A DNA stretch of 64,000 bases from Conservatibacter flavescens (GCF_002795425.1 NZ_PHHA01000008.1:22836-86835); one strand, 5' to 3'; shown: positions 8,984-20,318, counted from the stretch's first letter. Notes: a model not told the origin generated them from the letters alone. Translations and numbers: made by a program.

Positions 8984-9936
8984 TATAGACTCCGAATTTT
9001 AGGGTTAATTAATAAATACAAAATATCAACGACAATATTGACTATCACAAATGTGAACGCAATCGTTAATACCACCCCTTGAACCAAATGTAAGTCATGG
9101 TTCACAATACCATTAAAAATAAGTTTCCCCATTCCTGGTAAGTCAAAGATTTGTTCAATTACTACGGCCCCACCGAGTAGATAACCTACTCGTAAACCCA
9201 GTACAGTTACGGGGGTAATTAAAGCGTTGCGTAGTACGTTATGACGAATAACTGTTGCATAAGGAACCCCATTACCAATAGCGGTACGCACATAGTCTTT
9301 ATCCATTTCTTCTACCATAGATGTTCTTACCACTCGAATCAAAGAGGCACAAACTGGTACACATAAGGCTAAAGAAGGCAATGTCATGGAGCGCATATAT
9401 TCGAGTGGACTTTCACTAAATGGCACAAAGCCGCCCGATGGGAACCAATCCAACTCCAAAGAGAAATATTGAATTAACAAAATCCCCAACCAAAATGACG
9501 GTGTCGCGACTGCAGCAACAGAGATAAGACGAATCACTTGATCTGCCCAACGATCACGATAGAGCGCAGCGATAATACCTAAACTAAATGAAATAATTGC
9601 AGCGCCAATCACACCAATAAAAGTTAGCTGTAACGTCAACGGAAACGAACGTGCAATCAAGTCTACAATCGGTTGTTCCGGAGGAGTTGTCACTCCAAAA
9701 TCAAGTACCAATAAATTCCCCAAAAAACGCACATATTGCACAATAATTGGGTCATTTAAACCGTGACGTTCACGATATAATTCTTTCGCGGCCTCACTCG
9801 CACTTTCGCCTAATGCAATTGTTGCGGGATCACCCGGCATAAATTGCAAAATAAGAAATACAAGCGCGGTTACGCCGAGAATCATAACGGGCAATGCCAT
9901 TAAGCGACGTAATAATAATCGAAATACTATTTCCAT
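8983..9936 (-). CDS. Peptide-type ABC transporter permease (DppB/OppB-like)
   Basis: The 317-residue inner-membrane protein has the N-terminal helix and FMPGDPA motif of the DppB family, six predicted membrane segments and the EAA-type coupling loop (VRTAIGNGVPYATVIRHNVLRNAL). It would form the translocation channel with the permease half of the downstream fusion protein. It lies 65 bases downstream of a PTS gene and overlaps the next gene by one base. RBS-like GGAGAAAAA precedes the ATG. Confidence 0.9.
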   Translation of the reverse strand: MEIVFRLLLRRLMALPVMILGVTALVFLILQFMPGDPATIALGESASEAAKELYRERHGLNDPIIVQYVRFLGNLLVLDFGVTTPPEQPIVDLIARSFPLTLQLTFIGVIGAAIISFSLGIIAALYRDRWADQVIRLISVAAVATPSFWLGILLIQYFSLELDWFPSGGFVPFSESPLEYMRSMTLPSLALCVPVCASLIRVVRTSMVEEMDKDYVRTAIGNGVPYATVIRHNVLRNALITPVTVLGLRVGYLLGGAVVIEQIFDLPGMGKLIFNGIVNHDLHLVQGVVLTIAFTFVIVNIVVDILYLLINPKIRSL

Positions 9937-10001
9937 ATTTTTTCTCCAACAACCTTCATTTATTTTGTCAAAATCGGGAAATTCGGCGTTTACACCTTGC
10001 T

Positions 10002-11498
10002 TTAATCCTCTTTACCGAGTATTTGGTTTATCTCGCCTTTATACAGCACAGCTTTAGCGCCATAAACCGCCTGAATACCACCACCGACGTCCAATACATC
10101 AATTGCACCTAACGTCTTCAGTGCAGCCTTATCTACTTTTTTTACATCTTTCACCGATACACGTAAGCGCGTAATACAAGCATCTACATGTTCTATATTG
10201 TCTGAATCGCCTAGCGCCTGAATAATTTGGTGGGCAGTTTCCGTTAAATTAGTATTTTGTGCAGGCGCTGCAATGACTTCGTTATCCTCCGCTCTACCCG
10301 GCGTTTGAATATTAAATTTTTTAATTAAGAATAAAAACGAGAAATAATAGAGTGCAAACCAGGCGATACCAACAAATAATACCTTGATCCAATTAGTGTG
10401 ATCGTTGCCCTGCAAAATACCGAATAACAAGAAATCAATAAAACCACCCGAGAAGGTATTCCCGATTGAAATATTCAGATAATCTGCGACAAAGAATGAC
10501 ACCCCGTCTAAAAAAGCGTGGAAGACATAGAGCAATGGTGCAACGAATAAGAACATAAACTCAATCGGCTCTGTGATCCCCGTAATAAAAGATGTCAGCG
10601 CTGCACCAAGAAATAAACCACCATAAAGCCCCTTACGTGCTTTAGGCACACAGTGATACATAGCTAAACAAGCTGCCGGTAAACCAAACATCATCGTTGC
10701 AAAACGACCGGCAAAAAAACGTGTTCCTTCTGTAAAAAGACCGGTATGGTTCGGATCACTTAATTGTGCAAAAAAGATTTTTTGCGCACCAACCACCGTT
10801 TCGCCATTCACCACTTCTGTCCCACCGAGTTCTGTATACCAGAACAATGGATAAATCATGTGGTGTAATCCTACCGCGCCACTTAAACGCATTAAAAAGC
10901 CATAGAAAAAGGTACCAATTGCGCCCATATCGGCAATATTGGTCCCTGCTTTAGTCAACCACTGTTGAAAAGTCGGCCAAGTTAAGAAAAAGAGACAACC
11001 CACAAACATTGCAGCAAATGATGTCACAATTGGTACAAAGCGTGAGCCACCGAAAAAGCCCAATACTTGTGGCAATTGAATATTGTGATAACGATTATGT
11101 AACCATACCGTGATTAAGCCCATCACCAATGCGCCAATCACACCCGTATCAATACCCTTAAGCTCAGGAGAGAAAATGGGAATAAGGGCCGCAATCGTCC
11201 CCGTCATAATTAAATAACCCACTACCGCTGCTAAAGCCGCAACGCCTTTATCCCGTTGTGCCAAACCGATACCCAAGCCAATACAAAGTAGCAGTGATAA
11301 ATTAGCAAAAACCACCGTTCCGGCTGCAGCCATCATTTGAAAAATACCCTGCAGTACAGCACTATCCAATACCGGATAAGCTTGGACCGTTGCTTGATTA
11401 GATAAAGCACCGCCAATACCGAGCAATAAACCTGCTGCGGGTAAAATTGCAATAGGCAACATAAAAGCCTTACCGACTTGCTGTAAAACTTTAAACAC
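10002..11498 (-). CDS. PTS glucose/maltose-family EIICB component (PtsG-like)
   Basis: The 498-residue membrane protein matches the glucose-family EIIC (residues 1 to about 390, starting VLQQVGKAFMLPIAILPAAG, with the substrate-site motif GITEPIEF) joined to an EIIB domain. The phosphorylated cysteine is in HVDACITRLRVSV. It would take up and phosphorylate a hexose or amino sugar, receiving phosphate from a separate EIIA. A glucose substrate is most likely by similarity, but GlcNAc or maltose family members look alike. It is inserted between the binding protein and the permease genes of a peptide-type transporter on the same strand, an unusual neighbour that may reflect shared catabolite control rather than shared function. 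Confidence 0.85.
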   Translation of the reverse strand: MFKVLQQVGKAFMLPIAILPAAGLLLGIGGALSNQATVQAYPVLDSAVLQGIFQMMAAAGTVVFANLSLLLCIGLGIGLAQRDKGVAALAAVVGYLIMTGTIAALIPIFSPELKGIDTGVIGALVMGLITVWLHNRYHNIQLPQVLGFFGGSRFVPIVTSFAAMFVGCLFFLTWPTFQQWLTKAGTNIADMGAIGTFFYGFLMRLSGAVGLHHMIYPLFWYTELGGTEVVNGETVVGAQKIFFAQLSDPNHTGLFTEGTRFFAGRFATMMFGLPAACLAMYHCVPKARKGLYGGLFLGAALTSFITGITEPIEFMFLFVAPLLYVFHAFLDGVSFFVADYLNISIGNTFSGGFIDFLLFGILQGNDHTNWIKVLFVGIAWFALYYFSFLFLIKKFNIQTPGRAEDNEVIAAPAQNTNLTETAHQIIQALGDSDNIEHVDACITRLRVSVKDVKKVDKAALKTLGAIDVLDVGGGIQAVYGAKAVLYKGEINQILGKED

Positions 11499-11577
11499 AG
11501 CGACTCCTTCTAGAAATTATATTTTGAGATGTTACAAAATGAAGTGATAAAACATTGTTTTTATTATTATTGTAATC

Positions 11578-11599
11578 ACTCCCCTCCGCAGAGGGGAGT
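11578..11599. terminator. Intercistronic hairpin after binding-protein gene
   Basis: Nine-base perfect stem (ACTCCCCTC, loop CGCA, and complement). It is followed by TTTTG on the plus strand but by no T run on the minus strand. Placed just after the binding-protein stop, it more likely stabilises that mRNA and limits read-through to the PTS gene. Confidence 0.5.
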
Positions 11600-11623
11600 T
11601 TTGTAGATCAAGACATGAACTAT

Positions 11624-13231
11624 TTACTTACGTCCAACTCCTAAGAATGATAATCCTGTAGTTGGTAGTGGTTGATAGTTTTCCAATGCCTTCTCATCCC
11701 ATGCAGATGGTAATTTACGGTGAATAATTGGATAAAGTGCCACTTGCTCTGCAATAATATCCATAGCCGCATTCCATTCTTTACGCGCATCACCACGATC
11801 CTTCGCAACCACTGCCGCATCAAGATGTTTTTGAACCTCTGCATACTCAGGCGTGTCGCTCCAGCCAAAGCGTTTTTTCGGCCATACATCGCCACGATAC
11901 CACCAGCTTAATAACAAGTCTAAATCGTTACCAAATACAGATGGGTCACCTGGTGCAACAACAACTTCATAATTTCCGCTATCGACATAGTTGTTATATA
12001 GCGCACCTGATTGATATTGTTCAAGAGTGACTTTCACGCCAGGGATCTTATTCCAAGACTCTAAGATTAATGGAGTACACTCTTTCACCCAGCTATGATC
12101 TGTTGCGCGCAACACAAATTCCAATTTGTCGACACCCGCTTCTTTCAATAGTGCTGAGGCTTTCTCTACATCATAATCATATTGTGCTTTGGTTTTATAA
12201 TAATCAACATGGGTATCTTGTACATAAGAGGTTGCTGCTTTAGCATTGCCTAAAAATACAATATCAATCAGACGTTGAGTATCTAAACCATAGTGTAACG
12301 CTTGACGAACACGAACATCATTGAATGGCGCTTTCTTACAGTTAAACATTAAGAATAGCAAGCCGAAAGATTGTACTGATTCCACAGTATTACGGCGTTT
12401 TAAACGTTCCGCATCAAGATATGGCACAGACTCCATCGCTTGTGTACGTTTAGATTCTTGTGCACTCACACGAGCAGAATCATCAGCCAACAAGAACCAT
12501 GACATCTTCTCTACTAATGCAGGATATTTACCGTTATAACCATCGAATTTTTCAAATACAATTTTGTCGTCTTTCACTGCTGAAACAAATTTGAATGGAC
12601 CCGAACCGACTGGATTTGCATCAAATTTACTTTCGCCTACCGCTTCAACAACGTGTTTCGGCACAATTTTCACAATTGTCAAACGCTCAGGGAACAACGC
12701 AAACGGATATTTCAATTTAAACTCAATGTTTTTTTCATCTATTGCTGTTACTTTGTCAATAAATGGAATAAACATAGCAAATAATGATTTTTGTTCAGGA
12801 TCTAAGATACGGTTAAAAGAGAATACCACATCTTCAGCTGTCACAGGTTTTCCATCATGGAAAACTGCGCCATCACGTAAAGTCACGCGCCATGTTGTAT
12901 CATCTACTTGCTCAGGATCTTTTCCTGCTAACGCAAGATATTTTTCACGGGTTGCCGGATGTAAATCTACTAAACCTTCAAAAATATGTAGATTTGCTGC
13001 ATAAGTTGATGCACCCGTTGTAATTTTCGGGTCAAACCCCGTTGACAATGGATAAGCGATACCCGCTTCAATACTTTTCCCTTTTGCTGCAGCAAAAGCA
13101 TTCGGCGTGAAAGTCCCTAACGAACCACTAAAAGCTAAACCGGCACCAACGCCAGCTAACACTTTCATAAAATGACGACGTGATTCATTATTGAGTGTGT
13201 TTACATCTTGAGGAAGGATTTGTTTAGTCAT
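11624..13231 (-). CDS. Periplasmic solute-binding protein, family 5, Tat-exported
   Basis: The 535-residue protein is an SBP_bac_5 (DppA/OppA/NikA family) receptor. The N-terminus has a twin-arginine signal, SRRHFMK at residues 17-23, then a hydrophobic stretch and an AFA-AA cleavage region near residue 48, so it is exported folded by Tat, unlike most relatives, which use Sec. Hallmarks include the lobe-I strand ADGA-like [20 protein letters not shown] and [14 protein letters not shown]. It presents substrate to the DppB/DppC-D/DppF-like complex encoded 1.7 kb downstream. A near-consensus CRP site lies about 185 bases upstream. Tat export can indicate a cofactor-bound ligand, but the ligand is unknown. 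Confidence 0.88.
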   Translation of the reverse strand: MTKQILPQDVNTLNNESRRHFMKVLAGVGAGLAFSGSLGTFTPNAFAAAKGKSIEAGIAYPLSTGFDPKITTGASTYAANLHIFEGLVDLHPATREKYLALAGKDPEQVDDTTWRVTLRDGAVFHDGKPVTAEDVVFSFNRILDPEQKSLFAMFIPFIDKVTAIDEKNIEFKLKYPFALFPERLTIVKIVPKHVVEAVGESKFDANPVGSGPFKFVSAVKDDKIVFEKFDGYNGKYPALVEKMSWFLLADDSARVSAQESKRTQAMESVPYLDAERLKRRNTVESVQSFGLLFLMFNCKKAPFNDVRVRQALHYGLDTQRLIDIVFLGNAKAATSYVQDTHVDYYKTKAQYDYDVEKASALLKEAGVDKLEFVLRATDHSWVKECTPLILESWNKIPGVKVTLEQYQSGALYNNYVDSGNYEVVVAPGDPSVFGNDLDLLLSWWYRGDVWPKKRFGWSDTPEYAEVQKHLDAAVVAKDRGDARKEWNAAMDIIAEQVALYPIIHRKLPSAWDEKALENYQPLPTTGLSFLGVGRK

Positions 13232-13416
13232 TTTAAACTCCTAGTTTTTTGTGAACATCCAGTAACGACATTTAGTGTAACAACAGAATAATCTCAATCA
13301 CCACAAAACCAAAAATGAAGTGAATACATCATTATCAAACAACAAAAATGATTTATTCACATCATAATAACTACAGAAAAGAAGTGCAACTACCACTCGC
13401 AATAAGAATCAACATT

Positions 13417-13432
13417 TGTGATATAGATCACA
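13417..13432. promoter_or_regulatory. CRP binding site upstream of the binding-protein gene
   Basis: TGTGATATAGATCACA is a perfect match to the two CRP half-sites (TGTGA-N6-TCACA). It lies in the 266-base gap between recF and the binding-protein gene and probably makes the transporter/PTS genes cAMP-dependent. Confidence 0.8.
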
Positions 13433-13497
13433 AGATATTCGATTTATGAGAGACATGAACGAAGCAAATCGGTTTTTATCCCAACCAATTGCTTCTG

Positions 13498-14574
13498 TTA
13501 GACTGGCATAATATTACCATTATTCACACAAAAAGTGCGGTGTTTTTTTGGCTGCATTTGGGTAAGTTGTTCATGAGTAATGGCACTCACAAACACTTGC
13601 GACCCACTACTTTGCAAACGTTCCGCCAACAGCCCTCGTTTCGTTTCATCAAGCTCTGAGGCAAAATCATCAATTAAGAAAATACAGTGGCGATTTTTTT
13701 GTGCCATCAAATGCTCCCCTTGCGCAAGCCGTAAAGCACACATTAACAATTTTAATTGCCCACGTGAAAGCACATCTTCTACAGGTAATCCATTCGCTTT
13801 AAAACGAAAATCTGCTTTTTGCGGGCCTGACAGCGTATAACCGATAGCTTTATCTCGCTCAAAATTACGCATCAAAATATCACCATAATCCGCTTCCTTT
13901 TCCCACCCCTGATGAAAACTGACTTGAATCTCAAGTTCCGGTAAAAATTGTGCACAGGTTTTTTCGATTTCTGGCCGCAATGCTTCCGCATAGTTCTCAC
14001 GCCATTGGCTGACCTGATGGGCGAGTTTGACTAACTCCATATCCCAAATTTTCAATGCTTGATAATTTGACGTTTGAAATAGCGCCGCATTACGCTGTTT
14101 CAATAAACGATGTAAATTTGACCATGCGGTATGAAAACCCGATTGATGATGAAATAAACCCCAGTCTAAAAAGGCACGACGATAACTCGGCCCACCATTC
14201 AGCAAAGTTAAACCTTCAGGCGTAATAATTTGCATAGGCAAAAGATGGGCAAGGTCGGCAATTTTATTACCATCTTCCCCATTAATTTTCACAATGGTAT
14301 TGCCTTGTCGTAATTTTTGCAGCCCAACAGACCATTGGTGTTGCTGTTCTTGAATACGCCCATGTAACAGAAAATGCGGCTGTTCATAAGAAATTATTCG
14401 ATTTGTGACCGCACTTTTAAAGGAACGCCCATGCCCTAAATAAAAAATGGCTTCCAATAAACTGGTTTTACCACTGCCATTTGCACCGACCAAAAAGTTA
14501 AAGCCGTGATCTAATTCAAGATCGACGGCTGTTAAATTACGGAAATGTTCAATCAATAAACGAGAAAGCGCCAT
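13498..14574 (-). CDS. recF: DNA replication and repair protein RecF
   Basis: The 358-residue SMC-like ATPase helps load RecA at single-strand gaps together with RecO and RecR. Walker A is in [15 protein letters not shown] near residues 28-42; the signature LSRGQLKLL and the Walker [13 protein letters not shown] are near the C-terminus. Length is normal. It is the last gene of dnaA-dnaN-recF, seven bases after dnaN. An uptake word lies inside the coding region. Confidence 0.96.
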   Translation of the reverse strand: MALSRLLIEHFRNLTAVDLELDHGFNFLVGANGSGKTSLLEAIFYLGHGRSFKSAVTNRIISYEQPHFLLHGRIQEQQHQWSVGLQKLRQGNTIVKINGEDGNKIADLAHLLPMQIITPEGLTLLNGGPSYRRAFLDWGLFHHQSGFHTAWSNLHRLLKQRNAALFQTSNYQALKIWDMELVKLAHQVSQWRENYAEALRPEIEKTCAQFLPELEIQVSFHQGWEKEADYGDILMRNFERDKAIGYTLSGPQKADFRFKANGLPVEDVLSRGQLKLLMCALRLAQGEHLMAQKNRHCIFLIDDFASELDETKRGLLAERLQSSGSQVFVSAITHEQLTQMQPKKHRTFCVNNGNIMPV

Positions 14575-14581
14575 GATCCCA

Positions 14582-15682
14582 CTATAATCTCATTGGCATA
14601 ATCACATACTCAGCGCTCGCATCTTCACAATCTTCGATCAAACAACTGGATGAGGAATCCGTTAAACGCATACGTACTTGGCGACATTTTAATGCATTCA
14701 ACACATCTAAAATATAAGTCACATTAAAACCCACTTCCATTTCTTCACCCACATAAGAAATATCAAGGATTTCCTCCGCCTCTTCCTGCTCTGGGTTCGA
14801 TGACGTGATTTTCAATTGATTTTCACTTAATTGTAAGCGAACACTACGCACTCGCTCATTACATAAAATCGCAGCACGTAAAAACGCTTGCTTTAATATA
14901 TCCCAGTCTGCCTCCACAATACGATTCGCATTACGTGGTAAAACACGACGATAATCAGGAAAACGTCCATCAATTAATTTTGAGGTAAACACCGTATTTG
15001 GCAATTGTACACGTAAATTATTTGTCCCAATTTGCAATTGAATCCCTTGATCGTTATGCTCCAATAAACGCATCAACTCTAATACCCCTTTACGCGGTAA
15101 AATCACAGAATGTGTTTGCAAATCTTGCTCTAACGCAATAGTACACACCGCAAGGCGATGTCCATCGGTTGCCACAGTACGTAACAAATTCCCCTCTGTT
15201 TCAAATTTCATACCATTCAGAAAATAGCGCGCATCTTGATTGGCCATCGAAAATTGAGTGGATTCGATTAAACGGCGTAAAGTACTCTGTGGCAAGACAA
15301 ATTCCACTTCTGACTGCCAAGAGGCTAAATTTGGATACTCTTCCGCAGGTAAAGTCGTTAAACTAAATTTACTGCGCCCAGAACGAATAATCGCACGTTC
15401 TTCTTCTAATAACACCTGAATCTCTGAATTCTCAGGCAGGCTCTTACAAATATCCAAGAATTTCTTTGCCGGAATCGTAAAACTGCCATTTGTTTGCGAA
15501 GAAGAAAGTATCGCTTGCGTAGAAAGCTCTACTTCTAAATCTGTCCCTGTTATGGTTAAACGCTCTTGCTCCACTTGTAATAATACATTATTCAATACAG
15601 GAATATTTGGTCGCCCACTGAGTACGCCACATACTTGTTGCAAAGGTTTTAACAGATTTTCTCTTGAAATAATAAACTGCAT
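14582..15682 (-). CDS. dnaN: DNA polymerase III beta subunit (sliding clamp)
   Basis: The 366-residue protein is the ring-shaped processivity clamp of the replicase. It has the three repeated clamp domains: [20 protein letters not shown] at the start, [10 protein letters not shown] and [16 protein letters not shown] in the middle, and the conserved C-terminal hydrophobic-pocket end YVIMPMRL. Length matches E. coli DnaN exactly. It sits 10 bases after dnaA and 7 before recF. Confidence 0.97.
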   Translation of the reverse strand: MQFIISRENLLKPLQQVCGVLSGRPNIPVLNNVLLQVEQERLTITGTDLEVELSTQAILSSSQTNGSFTIPAKKFLDICKSLPENSEIQVLLEEERAIIRSGRSKFSLTTLPAEEYPNLASWQSEVEFVLPQSTLRRLIESTQFSMANQDARYFLNGMKFETEGNLLRTVATDGHRLAVCTIALEQDLQTHSVILPRKGVLELMRLLEHNDQGIQLQIGTNNLRVQLPNTVFTSKLIDGRFPDYRRVLPRNANRIVEADWDILKQAFLRAAILCNERVRSVRLQLSENQLKITSSNPEQEEAEEILDISYVGEEMEVGFNVTYILDVLNALKCRQVRMRLTDSSSSCLIEDCEDASAEYVIMPMRL

Positions 15683-15692
15683 AGCCGTTTCC

Positions 15693-17048
15693 TTATGACG
15701 ATAATGTTCTGACTAAATTTGAATAATCTTCTTGCACATTGCTATCTTCTTTACGTCTTTGTGCCACTGCCTTACAGGCATGTAAAACCGTAGTATGATC
15801 ACGATCTCCGAAGTTTTTACCGATTTCAGGCAAACTACGATTGGTTAATTCTTTTGCTAGCGCCATTGCCAATTGTCGAGGGTGTGCAATAGATTTAGTA
15901 CGTACTTTAGATTTTAAATCCGACACTTTAATCCGATAATATTCCGCGACCACTTTTTGAATATTCTCTATCGTGACAAGGCGATCTTGCACAGCAATCA
16001 TATCTTTTAAAGATTCACGCACAAAATCAATATCAATTTTTTTTCCGGTAAAATCTGCTGTCGCACTAATCCGATTCAATGCCCCCTCTAGCTCACGCAC
16101 ATTGGCGCGCAATTTCTGCCCAATAAAAAAGGCAACTTCTTGGGGTAAATCTAGATTTTTTTCTTCCGCTTTTTTCAGTAAAATCGCCACCCTCGTTTCT
16201 AACTCTGGTGGCTCAATGGCAATGCTCAACCCCCAACTAAAACGGGATTTCAAACGCTCTTCTATTTTATCAATTTCTTTAGGGAAGCGATCGGAAGCAA
16301 GAATAATTTGGCGCCCCCCCTCAAATAAAGTATTAAAAGTATGAAAAAACTCTTCCTGCGTCCCCTTTTTCTCCGCAAAAAATTGAATATCATCAATCAA
16401 TAATACATCTAAAGAGCGGTAGAATTTTTTAAATTTTTCAATACTTTCTGTTCGTAGTGCTTTAACCATTTCTTGCACAAAACGCTCAGAATGAATATAT
16501 ACCACTTTCGCTTCTGGATTATTGGCTAAAATACCGTTGCCAATGGCGTGTAATAAATGGGTTTTTCCTAGCCCTGTGCCGCCATATAAAAAGAGCGGGT
16601 TTAAATCATGCTCGCCTGGATTTTCAGCGACTTTTTGCGCAACCGCACGCGCTAATTGATTTGACTTACCCTCCACAAAATTCTCAAATACATGCTTTGT
16701 ATTGAGATTAGAGCGATAAGTGACAGTTTTTTCCGTCTCTTGTACCGGCTTCACGACTTCATCATTTCCGGATGACGGTGTCTCACTCACTTTAGCGACA
16801 CTGACAGGCTTCACCCCTTCTTGCAACTTCACCACAAAATCCGTATTTTTACTCAAAAACTGAACAATTTCCGTAATTTTGCCTAAATAATTATTTTGCA
16901 CCCAATCCAAAACAAAACGATTTGGCCCATATAACACCAAAACATTGCCTTGAACATCGGCTTGCAAAGGGCGTAACCAAGTGCTGAAATGCGTTGGCGA
17001 AACCTGATCTTGTAGTTGAGAAAGGCAATCTTGCCACAGTGAAGACAC
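15693..17048 (-). CDS. dnaA: Chromosomal replication initiator DnaA
   Basis: The 451-residue AAA+ initiator binds DnaA boxes and opens oriC. Domain I starts [13 protein letters not shown]; the AAA+ domain has Walker [10 protein letters not shown], Walker [11 protein letters not shown] and sensor II in [13 protein letters not shown]. The C-terminal helix-turn-helix carries the DnaA signature [15 protein letters not shown]. It is divergent from rpmH across 428 bases, the usual gammaproteobacterial arrangement. Confidence 0.97.
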   Translation of the reverse strand: MSSLWQDCLSQLQDQVSPTHFSTWLRPLQADVQGNVLVLYGPNRFVLDWVQNNYLGKITEIVQFLSKNTDFVVKLQEGVKPVSVAKVSETPSSGNDEVVKPVQETEKTVTYRSNLNTKHVFENFVEGKSNQLARAVAQKVAENPGEHDLNPLFLYGGTGLGKTHLLHAIGNGILANNPEAKVVYIHSERFVQEMVKALRTESIEKFKKFYRSLDVLLIDDIQFFAEKKGTQEEFFHTFNTLFEGGRQIILASDRFPKEIDKIEERLKSRFSWGLSIAIEPPELETRVAILLKKAEEKNLDLPQEVAFFIGQKLRANVRELEGALNRISATADFTGKKIDIDFVRESLKDMIAVQDRLVTIENIQKVVAEYYRIKVSDLKSKVRTKSIAHPRQLAMALAKELTNRSLPEIGKNFGDRDHTTVLHACKAVAQRRKEDSNVQEDYSNLVRTLSS

Positions 17049-17476
17049 AATAAGCTCCGTTTATTTAATAGTTCTAATCTTAAATAGTGTTGTGCGAATC
17101 GGATTATTTTAGCAAATACAGGATATATTGATGATGCTGTTCTCTGATATGTATCCTTTATACAATCCAAAATGCCGTTTTGTGTTTAGTTGAAAACTGA
17201 CAAGCTGATTTTACAATAAACTGACATAAAGATCTTTATCCGAATGCGAAAAATTTAAAAAAGCCTCACAGCGGTTGATCTTTATCTAAAAAGCCGTATA
17301 ATTCCCCCGTCAATCAACTTTGCACAAAAAACAGCCAATGCAGCATTATTTTTACCTGACACGCTGGATTTTGGCTATTCCTATTTGACGAATGGACGAA
17401 TAAAGATTAAAATTCCGTCCCTCATTTTATGATAATTTTTTTCATTAGAACAATTGAATTTAGGTAGAATTAAGTT
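17049..17476. other. dnaA-rpmH divergent intergenic region
   Basis: This 428-base AT-rich gap must contain the dnaA promoter on the minus strand and the rpmH promoter on the plus strand. I looked for DnaA boxes (TTATNCACA) and see only weak partial matches such as TTATACAAT, so it is not convincing as oriC. A TTTATCC-type element occurs near 17235. Confidence 0.5.
17385..17413 (+). promoter_or_regulatory. rpmH promoter
   Basis: TTGACG at 17385-17390 and TAAAAT at 17408-17413 are separated by 17 bases, a good sigma-70 promoter 63 bases upstream of the rpmH start codon. Confidence 0.65.
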
Positions 17477-17611
17477 ATGAAACGTACATTTCAACCATCT
17501 GTATTAAAACGTAGCCGTACTCACGGTTTCCGTGCACGTATGGCAACGAAAAACGGCCGTCAAGTATTAGCTCGTCGTCGTGCTAAAGGTCGTAAAAGTT
17601 TAAGCGCATAA
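17477..17611 (+). CDS. rpmH: 50S ribosomal protein L34
   Basis: The 44-residue, very basic protein begins [19 protein letters not shown] and ends GRKSLSA, the canonical L34 sequence of the large ribosomal subunit. It is 17 bases upstream of rnpA, as in nearly all bacteria. The ATG at 17477 follows TAGGTAGAATTAAG, which contains the ribosome-binding AGG. Confidence 0.97.
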
Positions 17612-17628
17612 TCTTAACCACATTTCGT

Positions 17629-17988
17629 GTGATTAAGCTAAACTTTTCAAGGGAGTTACGCTTAGTAACTCCCAGTCAATTTAAATTCGTCTTTCAAGAG
17701 CCGCTTCGCGCGAGTTCGCCTCAAATTACCATTTTAGCCCGCCCTAATCATGCTGATGTTCCTAGACTGGGTTTAACGGTCGCCAAAAAACACCTGAAAC
17801 GCGCTCACGATCGTAATCGAATCAAACGCATTTGTCGTGAAAGCTTCCGCTTATTACAACATGATTTACCCCATTGGGATTTCGTGATCGTGGCCAAAAA
17901 AGGGATTGGTAATTTAGATAATCAGACATTAACACACACATTAAGCAAACTATGGCATCGTCACATGCGTTTGGCACAAAAATCCTAA
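17629..17988 (+). CDS. rnpA: Ribonuclease P protein component
   Basis: The 119-residue basic protein assists the RNase P RNA in maturing tRNA 5' ends. The RNR signature is in [14 protein letters not shown], and [15 protein letters not shown] precedes it. The start codon is GTG, which is usual for this gene. Its 3' end overlaps yidD by 37 bases, so the two are translationally linked. Confidence 0.95.
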   Translation: MIKLNFSRELRLVTPSQFKFVFQEPLRASSPQITILARPNHADVPRLGLTVAKKHLKRAHDRNRIKRICRESFRLLQHDLPHWDFVIVAKKGIGNLDNQTLTHTLSKLWHRHMRLAQKS

Positions 17989-18215
17989 TTGGGCTGATTA
18001 AATGCTACCAATATGTTATCAGTCCGCTTATTGGGCCTCGTTGTCGTTTTTACCCAACTTGCTCTCAATACGGCATTGAAGCATTAAAAACGCATGGAAT
18101 GCTAAAAGGGAGTTGGCTAACGCTCAAGCGTGTATTAAAATGTCATCCTTTAAATGCTGGTGGGCATGATCCTGTGCCACCTAAGAAATCAATCACAAAC
18201 AAAGAGAAACAATAA
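17952..18215 (+). CDS. yidD: Membrane protein insertion efficiency factor YidD
   Basis: The 87-residue protein belongs to the UPF0161/YidD family, a small membrane-associated helper of YidC. The diagnostic block is [17 protein letters not shown], with the conserved cysteines, followed by [15 protein letters not shown]. It overlaps rnpA at its start and its stop codon overlaps the yidC start by one base. Confidence 0.95.
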   Translation: MASSHAFGTKILIGLIKCYQYVISPLIGPRCRFYPTCSQYGIEALKTHGMLKGSWLTLKRVLKCHPLNAGGHDPVPPKKSITNKEKQ

Positions 18216-19834
18216 TGGATTCTAGACGTAGTTTACTCGTTATCGCACTACTTTTTGTGTCTTTTCTTGTCTATCAACAATGGCAATTGGATTACCACAC
18301 ACCAAAGCCAGTTGTCACTGAACAACAAGAAACAAACACTCATTCGGATACACCACAAAGCACCAGCGCGACAACTAATATGGTGGATACTCAAACTAAA
18401 GGGCGCATTATTACTTTAGAAAATGATGTACTTCGCTTAAAAGTGGACACTTTAGGTGGCGATGTTGTGGAGTCTGAGTTATTAAAATATGATGCAGAAC
18501 TCAATTCCAATACACCATTTATCTTATTACAAGACAAAGCGAATCACCTATACGTCGCACAAAGTGGCTTAATCGGCAAAGATGGTATTGATAGCCGCGC
18601 CGGTCGAGCAGCTTACCATGTAGAAGGTGACAACTTTAAATTAGCTGATGGACAAGAGACCTTGACCGTTCCTCTAACTTTTGAGAAAGACGGCGTTATT
18701 TATCGCAAAATTTTTGTCTTAAAACGCAATGCTTATGATTTAGCTGTTAATTTTGAAATTCAAAATAATAGTGCTAACTCAATTGAAGTTCAGCCTTATG
18801 GCCAACTAAAACATACCCTAGTAGAAAGTTCAGGCAATATCGCAATGCCAACTTATACCGGTGGCGCCTATTCTTCTTCTGAAACAAATTACAAAAAATA
18901 CAGCTTTGAAGACATGGAAAAAGCCAATTTATCCATTAACACCAAAGCAGGCTGGGTTGCGGTATTACAACATTACTTTGTTTCAGCATGGATTCCAAAC
19001 CAAGATGCCGATAACCAACTTTACTCAAGCACAGGTAATGGTTATGGCTTTATAGGCTATCGTGGCCCAATTACCACTATTCCAACAGGCGTGACAGAAA
19101 CAATCAGCAGCCATCTTTGGACAGGTCCAAAATTACAAAATGAAATGGCTCAAGCTGCTAACAATTTAGATTTAACCGTAGATTATGGCTGGGCATGGTT
19201 TATTGCAAAACCTCTCTTTATGTTACTTGAATTCATTCAAAGTATCGTGAAAAACTGGGGCTTAGCGATTATTGGTGTGACTTTAGTTGTAAAAGCTATT
19301 TTATATCCGCTCACTAAAGCACAGTATACCTCAATGGCAAAAATGCGCATGTTACAACCGAAAATGCAAGAAATGCGTGAGCGTTTTGGTGACGATCGTC
19401 AACGCATGAGCCAAGAAATGATGAAATTGTACAAAGAAGAAAAAGTCAATCCATTGGGAGGCTGCTTACCAATTTTGTTACAAATGCCGATTTTCATTGC
19501 GCTTTATTGGACGTTCATGGAAGCGGTTGAATTACGCCATGCGCCATTCTTTGGCTGGATTCAAGATTTATCCGCCCAAGATCCTTACTACATTTTACCT
19601 ATCCTAATGGGTGGTTCCATGTACTTGTTGCAAAAACTCTCTCCAACTCCAATGGCAGATCCAATGCAACAACGCATTATGAACTTTATGCCACTGATCT
19701 TTATGGTATTCTTCCTCTGGTTCCCAGCAGGATTGGTATTATACTGGTTAGTTTCAAACTTAATTACCATTGTACAACAACAATTAATTTATCGTGGGTT
19801 AGAGAAAAAAGGCTTACATTCTCGAGCAAAATAA
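18215..19834 (+). CDS. yidC: Membrane protein insertase YidC
   Basis: The 539-residue inner-membrane insertase integrates membrane proteins alone or with SecYEG. The N-terminal signal anchor ([17 protein letters not shown]) is followed by a large periplasmic beta domain (about 60-340), then the conserved five-helix core beginning [17 protein letters not shown]. The core contains [14 protein letters not shown] and the cytoplasmic loop with [15 protein letters not shown]. Length is normal for the family. It is the last gene of the rpmH-rnpA-yidD-yidC group here because a terminator and accessory genes separate it from mnmE. Confidence 0.97.
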   Translation: MDSRRSLLVIALLFVSFLVYQQWQLDYHTPKPVVTEQQETNTHSDTPQSTSATTNMVDTQTKGRIITLENDVLRLKVDTLGGDVVESELLKYDAELNSNTPFILLQDKANHLYVAQSGLIGKDGIDSRAGRAAYHVEGDNFKLADGQETLTVPLTFEKDGVIYRKIFVLKRNAYDLAVNFEIQNNSANSIEVQPYGQLKHTLVESSGNIAMPTYTGGAYSSSETNYKKYSFEDMEKANLSINTKAGWVAVLQHYFVSAWIPNQDADNQLYSSTGNGYGFIGYRGPITTIPTGVTETISSHLWTGPKLQNEMAQAANNLDLTVDYGWAWFIAKPLFMLLEFIQSIVKNWGLAIIGVTLVVKAILYPLTKAQYTSMAKMRMLQPKMQEMRERFGDDRQRMSQEMMKLYKEEKVNPLGGCLPILLQMPIFIALYWTFMEAVELRHAPFFGWIQDLSAQDPYYILPILMGGSMYLLQKLSPTPMADPMQQRIMNFMPLIFMVFFLWFPAGLVLYWLVSNLITIVQQQLIYRGLEKKGLHSRAK

Positions 19835-19853
19835 TTATCCCACTCATCACAGA

Positions 19854-19882
19854 GGCATCAGAGAAATTTGGTGCCTTTTTTG
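19854..19882 (+). terminator. Terminator after yidC
   Basis: A short stem (GGCATC with GGTGCC, one G-U pair) is followed by TTTTTTGTT, 20 bases after the yidC stop. Confidence 0.6.
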
Positions 19883-20047
19883 TTATAAAACACCGCCTGT
19901 AACTTTCGTTACAAGCGGTTAGTTTCATTAAAATTTACATCAATACGATAACACCAATGGCTTACCTAATTTCGCTAAAATGTTGTGCTTACCGTACTAT
20001 GCCTATACGCTTCATTTCTAGAAATAGCAAACATTTTTAAATAACAC

Positions 20048-20075
20048 TTGAACTGTGTGTATGCGTGTGTATAAT
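20048..20075 (+). promoter_or_regulatory. hicAB promoter
   Basis: TTGAAC (20048-20053), 16 bases, then a perfect TATAAT (20070-20075). AAGGAGA follows at 20094-20100 just before the hicA ATG. HicAB operons are usually repressed by their own HicB; I do not see a clear inverted repeat here, though the spacer has a GTGTGT run. Confidence 0.7.
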
Positions 20076-20105
20076 AATGCTTGATTAAGACATAAGGAGA
20101 TTTGC

Positions 20106-20291
20106 ATGCGATCCAGCGACTTAATCAAGGAGCTGAAAGCTCACGGTTGTTACCTAAAGCGACAAGGGAAAGGAGATCATCAAATATGGTTTTCACCTAA
20201 AACAGGAAAGACGTTTCCTGTTCCACACCCTAAAGGCAATTTACCAATTGGAACGATCAGATCCATCAAAAAATCGGCAGGGCTTTTATAG
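20106..20291 (+). CDS. hicA: HicA-type mRNA interferase toxin
   Basis: The 61-residue protein fits the HicA/YcfA family of type II toxins, which cleave mRNA through a double-stranded-RNA-binding fold with one catalytic histidine. The family pattern is RQGKGDHQIWFSP with His25, followed by FPVPHPKGNLPIGTIRSIKKSAGL. Length is normal. It lies 27 bases upstream of its antitoxin gene. It appears intact, so the pair may be active. Confidence 0.92.
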   Translation: MRSSDLIKELKAHGCYLKRQGKGDHQIWFSPKTGKTFPVPHPKGNLPIGTIRSIKKSAGLL

Positions 20292-20318
20292 CTCTGCCGA
20301 GCTAAACAAGGAGTTTAT

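Noticed and set aside
17049..17476. dnaA-rpmH gap as oriC
   Set aside because: No cluster of TTATNCACA boxes or AT-rich 13-mers was visible; only weak partial matches. In Haemophilus the origin is thought to lie elsewhere.
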